From Cohnella phaseoli (lineage in GTDB: Bacteria > Bacillota > Bacilli > Paenibacillales > Paenibacillaceae), in assembly GCF_003386235.1 (NCBI RefSeq), contig NZ_QRDZ01000010.1:170198-213209 (forward strand): a stretch of 43,012 nt of DNA. Reading direction: 5' to 3'. The notes beneath the pieces were generated by a model. The model made no database searches, was not told the DNA's origin, and saw only the letters and a program-made list of their open reading frames with translations. This document shows positions 39,735-43,012 of the stretch, piece after piece; the first letter of the stretch is position 1, and each line of letters starts with the position of its first letter. Both the position numbers and the translations under genes were made by a program.

Positions 39735-42700
39735 ATGAATTTGCGGAAATTGGTTTGTCTGCTTGCCGTATTGTTAACCTTGGGGTGTCTGTCGCTCCAA
39801 CCTCCCCGTGCCGCTGCCGATTCCATAACCCCGGATGCCATTCAGGATCTTGGGGTGACTCGGCAATCGGCCACCTCGGTTGAATTGACTTGGCCGTTGC
39901 CCGATAATCACGCGGCGATCGAATCCTCTCTTACCTACGATATTCGGTATTCCACAACGAATGTCATTCGGGAAGCAACATGGCCTTTGGCCACTCAGCT
40001 ATCGGCAACATTGGACCCTCAGCTTGACAACGGAATCATGAGCGTCGTTCTATCGGATTTGGATCCGGATCAACGGTACTGGTTCGCGATTAAAGCTTCC
40101 TACGGAGCGAATGAATCCGGTATATCCAACTCGCCGGCTACCTTGATTACGGATTTAAGTCAAGTCGACGTATGGATGTTTAATCAATCCTCCTATGATT
40201 CAAGGGATCGCGACTTGGTTCGAGTCATTCAGCCGGATCTCATCCATCGTGCAGCCTACGAGTGGATCGGGACGGAGTTCCAAGACCGAAACTTTGACGG
40301 TGTGTTGCAAAGTTTGGACAGGCTGGTTAAGGACGGCACGTCCATTGGATCGGGCATATCGGCCAAATACTTCCTGCCGACGATTGAAACGATCGGTCCG
40401 GGCGTAGATTTGAATCAGGCGGATGGAGGCAATGTCGGATGGGATCCGATTATTAATTTGGTCAATTACTGGAATCCGCATGGCAGTGCCCATCTGCAGT
40501 ATAAAGCAAAAAAACATATCGATTTCGGCTTTCACGATTTTGAGTTCGATGAGCTTTTCGTTCCGCAGGGACTCGGCACATCGGGTCTTGAGACGATGAT
40601 CAATAACGTTCGCGATTATGCACAGACGCAATATGGCCGTAAAGTGTTTATTTCAGCTAATGCCGATTACGGAGGAATGGAATATTCTTTTACCAACTAT
40701 ACGGTGGATGGAACGGAAGCGGTCGACTACTATAAAAACAACTATCCGATCACTAAAGACACCAACGGCAACTATGAAGGAAATTTCAATCATATTCCAA
40801 GATTGAGGGATCTGGCGGATCGGGTGAACAAGCCGTTCTATTATTTTATCGATTTCGCTTCCCCGACAGTTTATGGAGGACCAGCTTTGAATCAATGGGA
40901 GAACTTTACAAGAATAGGGAATGCCCAAGTGTTGGCCGCCGGATCGTTCCCCGGAATGGGGCGGGCTTTCTACAATGCTTTAGATGTTTATGAACTGAAC
41001 GTATTTACGCAGCAAGCCAATTTATTTAAGTTCATGAGGGAGAACCGGAAGCTGTGGCACGATTTGACATGGATCACCCCCGCAACGTTAACTACGAGTG
41101 TCTCGAACGTATGGACGAGCGCATTCGAGCAAACCGGAAGAACGATTCTCCATCTTGTCAACGGAAATTATAACAATACGACACAAACGATGGCGAGCAA
41201 GGAAAATATTACGGTTACGATTTCTCTGGCATCGGAGCCAACCCGCGTATGGTTAACGACGCCGGATAAATTATCGAATCAACGCAAGCAAACGCTATCT
41301 TTTACTTACAATAACGGTATTGCAACTATTCAGGTTCCCAAACTGGAGTTCCACGACGTCATTGTCATGGATCAGGGGGATTCGTATGATCCGGTGTACA
41401 ATCCGATGGAAATCGTATTCCCTTATCCAAACCCGGACGAACTGGCCGCAGGGGATACGTTCCATGTGACGGCTGTGCAGACGGAAGGCTTCAGGCAAGA
41501 TTTCGATTGGTACGTTAACGGTGTTGCAGGCGGCAACGCGTCTGTAGGAACGATCGATGGGGAAGGGAATTATAAGGCGCCAAGCACGGTTCCTCTATCG
41601 GGACCGGTTACGATTAAAGCGGCAAGTAAAGAAGACCCCGCCGTATCGGGCGAATTTAAACTTGAGATCGTAAGCGCTCGCAGCCTTCCTTGGCAAGAAA
41701 CGTTCGCTGCAGATGCAATCGGTAAAGTTCCAGAAAATTGGGCCATCGTCGACGGAAAAGGCGATTGGAGAATCAGTCAGGATGCGGGTGACAAAGTTCT
41801 GCATAATTTTAATTTGTCCGATGGCGCGGTGCAAAGAGGCGAGGCGATGTACTCCCCCTTAATTGTGAGCGGCAACCAGTCGTGGACGGACTACAACTAC
41901 AAGTTTGCGGTAAAAACTATGAAGACGCCGCTTGTGTGGTACGGCGCTCCCGGGTTAAAAGAAGATTCATACATCGGTTCGGTGTTCAGATTCCAGGACC
42001 GAAAAAATTATTATGAATACAGACTGTGTTACGACAACAAATTACGATTATTTAAAACGGTTAACGGCACGACGACACAGCTCGGTTCACCGGTGTCTGC
42101 AGCATTTCCGAGCGTCGGTACCTATAGTACGATGGAAGTGAAAGTGTTTGGATCGAACTTTATGGCATTCGTGAACGGGGAACTGATTCGCTACGATTCC
42201 GACTCTTCGATTGCTGCCGGGGGCATCGGATTCACAACGGATTTTACGGAAAATTATTTTAAGGACATCGGTGTGGCTCCCTTCGCTGACGATACAGCCT
42301 ATATCGACGAAGCCAACGACGATTCAAAGCTGTTCGGGAACAGCGCCAACATAGGAACGGATACCAGCAATGCTGCTTATCTGGGCGGCGACGGTTCTAG
42401 ATTCAACAAGCTGGGCACAGCGGAGGAATGGATTTCGTACGAGGTAGAAAACCGGACGGATGCCCGAATTACGACCTATCATTGGAACGGTGCGGCCATC
42501 AATCATTTAAAAGTGTACACATCGGATAACGGTACCGCGTGGACGGAGTATACGCCGCAGATCAATACGGTCATGTCGCAAAATCAGAACGACTGGCATA
42601 AGGTGACCTACAGCGTGTCTGAATTTCCGTCGGGGACAAAATATATGAAGATCGTATGGCCCAGTATAACGGGTCAGCTCTATGCGCCGCAGGTTGGCAG

Positions 42701-43012
42701 AGTCGTACTGAGCGACCGCCCGTTTATCGACGAAGCGGCGGATGGCGCGAAGCTGTATGGGCACAGCAGCAACGTAGGAATTGACACGAACAATGCCGCA
42801 TCGATGGGCGGCGACGGATCCAGATTCAACAAGCTGGGCACGGCAGAGGAATGGATTTCGTACGAGACGCTAACCCGATTGGGGGCTCGAATCACGACCT
42901 ATCATTGGAACGGTGCGGCCATCAATCATTTAAAAGTGTACACATCGGATAACGGTACCGCGTGGACGGAGTATACGCCGCAGATCAATACGGTCATGTC
43001 GCAAAATCAGTA
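39735..43012 (+). CDS. Very large secreted multi-domain carbohydrate-active protein (3' partial)
   Basis: The frame is open from ATG 39735 (AAGGAG 8 bases upstream) to the window end, at least 1092 residues. It has a signal peptide (LRKLVCLLAVLLTLGCLSL, cleavage near AAA) and a fibronectin III domain (about 35-140). A large domain follows (145-550; VDVWMFNQSSYDSRDRDLV, FGFHDFEFDELFVPQGLG, ISANADYGG, PFYYFIDFAS) that looks like a TIM-barrel glycosidase ending in a beta-sandwich (TILHLVNGNY). Then come an Ig-like domain (562-645), a laminin-G/concanavalin-like domain (650-850) and two tandem copies of a 141-residue module from residue 857. I cannot assign a GH family. Clusters of acidic residues near 267-275 are candidates for catalysis. 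The last two bases (TA) do not show whether the protein continues or stops. Confidence 0.85.
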   Translation, partial: MNLRKLVCLLAVLLTLGCLSLQPPRAAADSITPDAIQDLGVTRQSATSVELTWPLPDNHAAIESSLTYDIRYSTTNVIREATWPLATQLSATLDPQLDNGIMSVVLSDLDPDQRYWFAIKASYGANESGISNSPATLITDLSQVDVWMFNQSSYDSRDRDLVRVIQPDLIHRAAYEWIGTEFQDRNFDGVLQSLDRLVKDGTSIGSGISAKYFLPTIETIGPGVDLNQADGGNVGWDPIINLVNYWNPHGSAHLQYKAKKHIDFGFHDFEFDELFVPQGLGTSGLETMINNVRDYAQTQYGRKVFISANADYGGMEYSFTNYTVDGTEAVDYYKNNYPITKDTNGNYEGNFNHIPRLRDLADRVNKPFYYFIDFASPTVYGGPALNQWENFTRIGNAQVLAAGSFPGMGRAFYNALDVYELNVFTQQANLFKFMRENRKLWHDLTWITPATLTTSVSNVWTSAFEQTGRTILHLVNGNYNNTTQTMASKENITVTISLASEPTRVWLTTPDKLSNQRKQTLSFTYNNGIATIQVPKLEFHDVIVMDQGDSYDPVYNPMEIVFPYPNPDELAAGDTFHVTAVQTEGFRQDFDWYVNGVAGGNASVGTIDGEGNYKAPSTVPLSGPVTIKAASKEDPAVSGEFKLEIVSARSLPWQETFAADAIGKVPENWAIVDGKGDWRISQDAGDKVLHNFNLSDGAVQRGEAMYSPLIVSGNQSWTDYNYKFAVKTMKTPLVWYGAPGLKEDSYIGSVFRFQDRKNYYEYRLCYDNKLRLFKTVNGTTTQLGSPVSAAFPSVGTYSTMEVKVFGSNFMAFVNGELIRYDSDSSIAAGGIGFTTDFTENYFKDIGVAPFADDTAYIDEANDDSKLFGNSANIGTDTSNAAYLGGDGSRFNKLGTAEEWISYEVENRTDARITTYHWNGAAINHLKVYTSDNGTAWTEYTPQINTVMSQNQNDWHKVTYSVSEFPSGTKYMKIVWPSITGQLYAPQVGRVVLSDRPFIDEAADGAKLYGHSSNVGIDTNNAASMGGDGSRFNKLGTAEEWISYETLTRLGARITTYHWNGAAINHLKVYTSDNGTAWTEYTPQINTVMSQNQ
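42471..42587 (+). repeat. 117-bp exact direct repeat, copy 1
   Basis: Identical over 117 bases to 42894-43010, in the same reading frame, offset 423 bases (141 codons). The flanking parts of the module are similar but diverged. Confidence 0.97.
42894..43010 (+). repeat. 117-bp exact direct repeat, copy 2
   Basis: Second copy, reaching to within two bases of the window end. Identity may continue or further copies may follow outside the window. Confidence 0.97.

Noticed and set aside
42303..43012. The tandem repeat as a CRISPR or mobile element
   Set aside because: Unit length is 423 bases, in frame with a coding sequence, without spacers or terminal inverted repeats.

Overview
The window looks like a chromosomal segment of a polysaccharide-degrading Bacillota of the Paenibacillus/Cohnella type. 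This is judged from S-layer-homology (SLH) anchored exoenzymes, YesM/YesN-type two-component regulators, Lpl-type sugar ABC transporters without their own ATPases, a Bce-type peptide-antibiotic module, frequent GTG/TTG starts behind strong purine-rich ribosome sites, and matches to the CcpA cre consensus. No rRNA, tRNA, CRISPR array, insertion sequence or phage gene was seen.

Layout. (A) 1-2337: the 3' end of a secreted fibronectin-III/SLH protein and its terminator. (B) 2442-12655: a divergently placed AraR-like regulator (GntR DNA-binding head, LacI-type sugar-binding body) facing an operon of solute-binding lipoprotein, two permeases, a secreted multi-domain glycoside hydrolase and a cytoplasmic six-hairpin-type glycosidase. 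(C) 12694-14079: a VOC-fold protein and an AraC-family regulator, divergent. (D) 14118-20975, minus strand: a cell-envelope defence cluster made of an SLH-anchored serine beta-lactamase-fold hydrolase, a Bce-type response regulator and kinase, and a Bce-type ABC ATPase and permease. (E) 21014-35320: a long plus-strand locus for pectin/rhamnogalacturonan-type oligosaccharides: GH105 unsaturated glycuronyl hydrolase, two permeases, binding protein, PL22-like oligogalacturonate lyase, YesN-type regulator, YesM-type kinase and a 1695-residue SLH-anchored enzyme. (F) 35424-43012: a promoter dense in LacI/CcpA-like operators, remnants of an oxidoreductase and a sugar-phosphate isomerase, an Lpl-type transporter, and the 5' part of a very large secreted enzyme that runs off the window.

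How the genes work together. In B, E and F a large secreted enzyme releases oligosaccharides, a lipoprotein plus two permeases imports them (an ATPase of the MsmX type is presumably encoded elsewhere), and in B and E cytoplasmic enzymes finish degradation. Each locus has its own control signals. Cluster D is separate in function. Its main result is that the promoters of the ABC transporter and of the surface hydrolase share one operator/promoter design with identical spacing (inverted repeat TNACA-N4-TGTNA type, a half-site 21 bp away, and a TACAAT -10 box 39 bp beyond). This implies that the hydrolase is controlled by the same Bce response regulator, and it moves the hydrolase start to a TTG at 20840.
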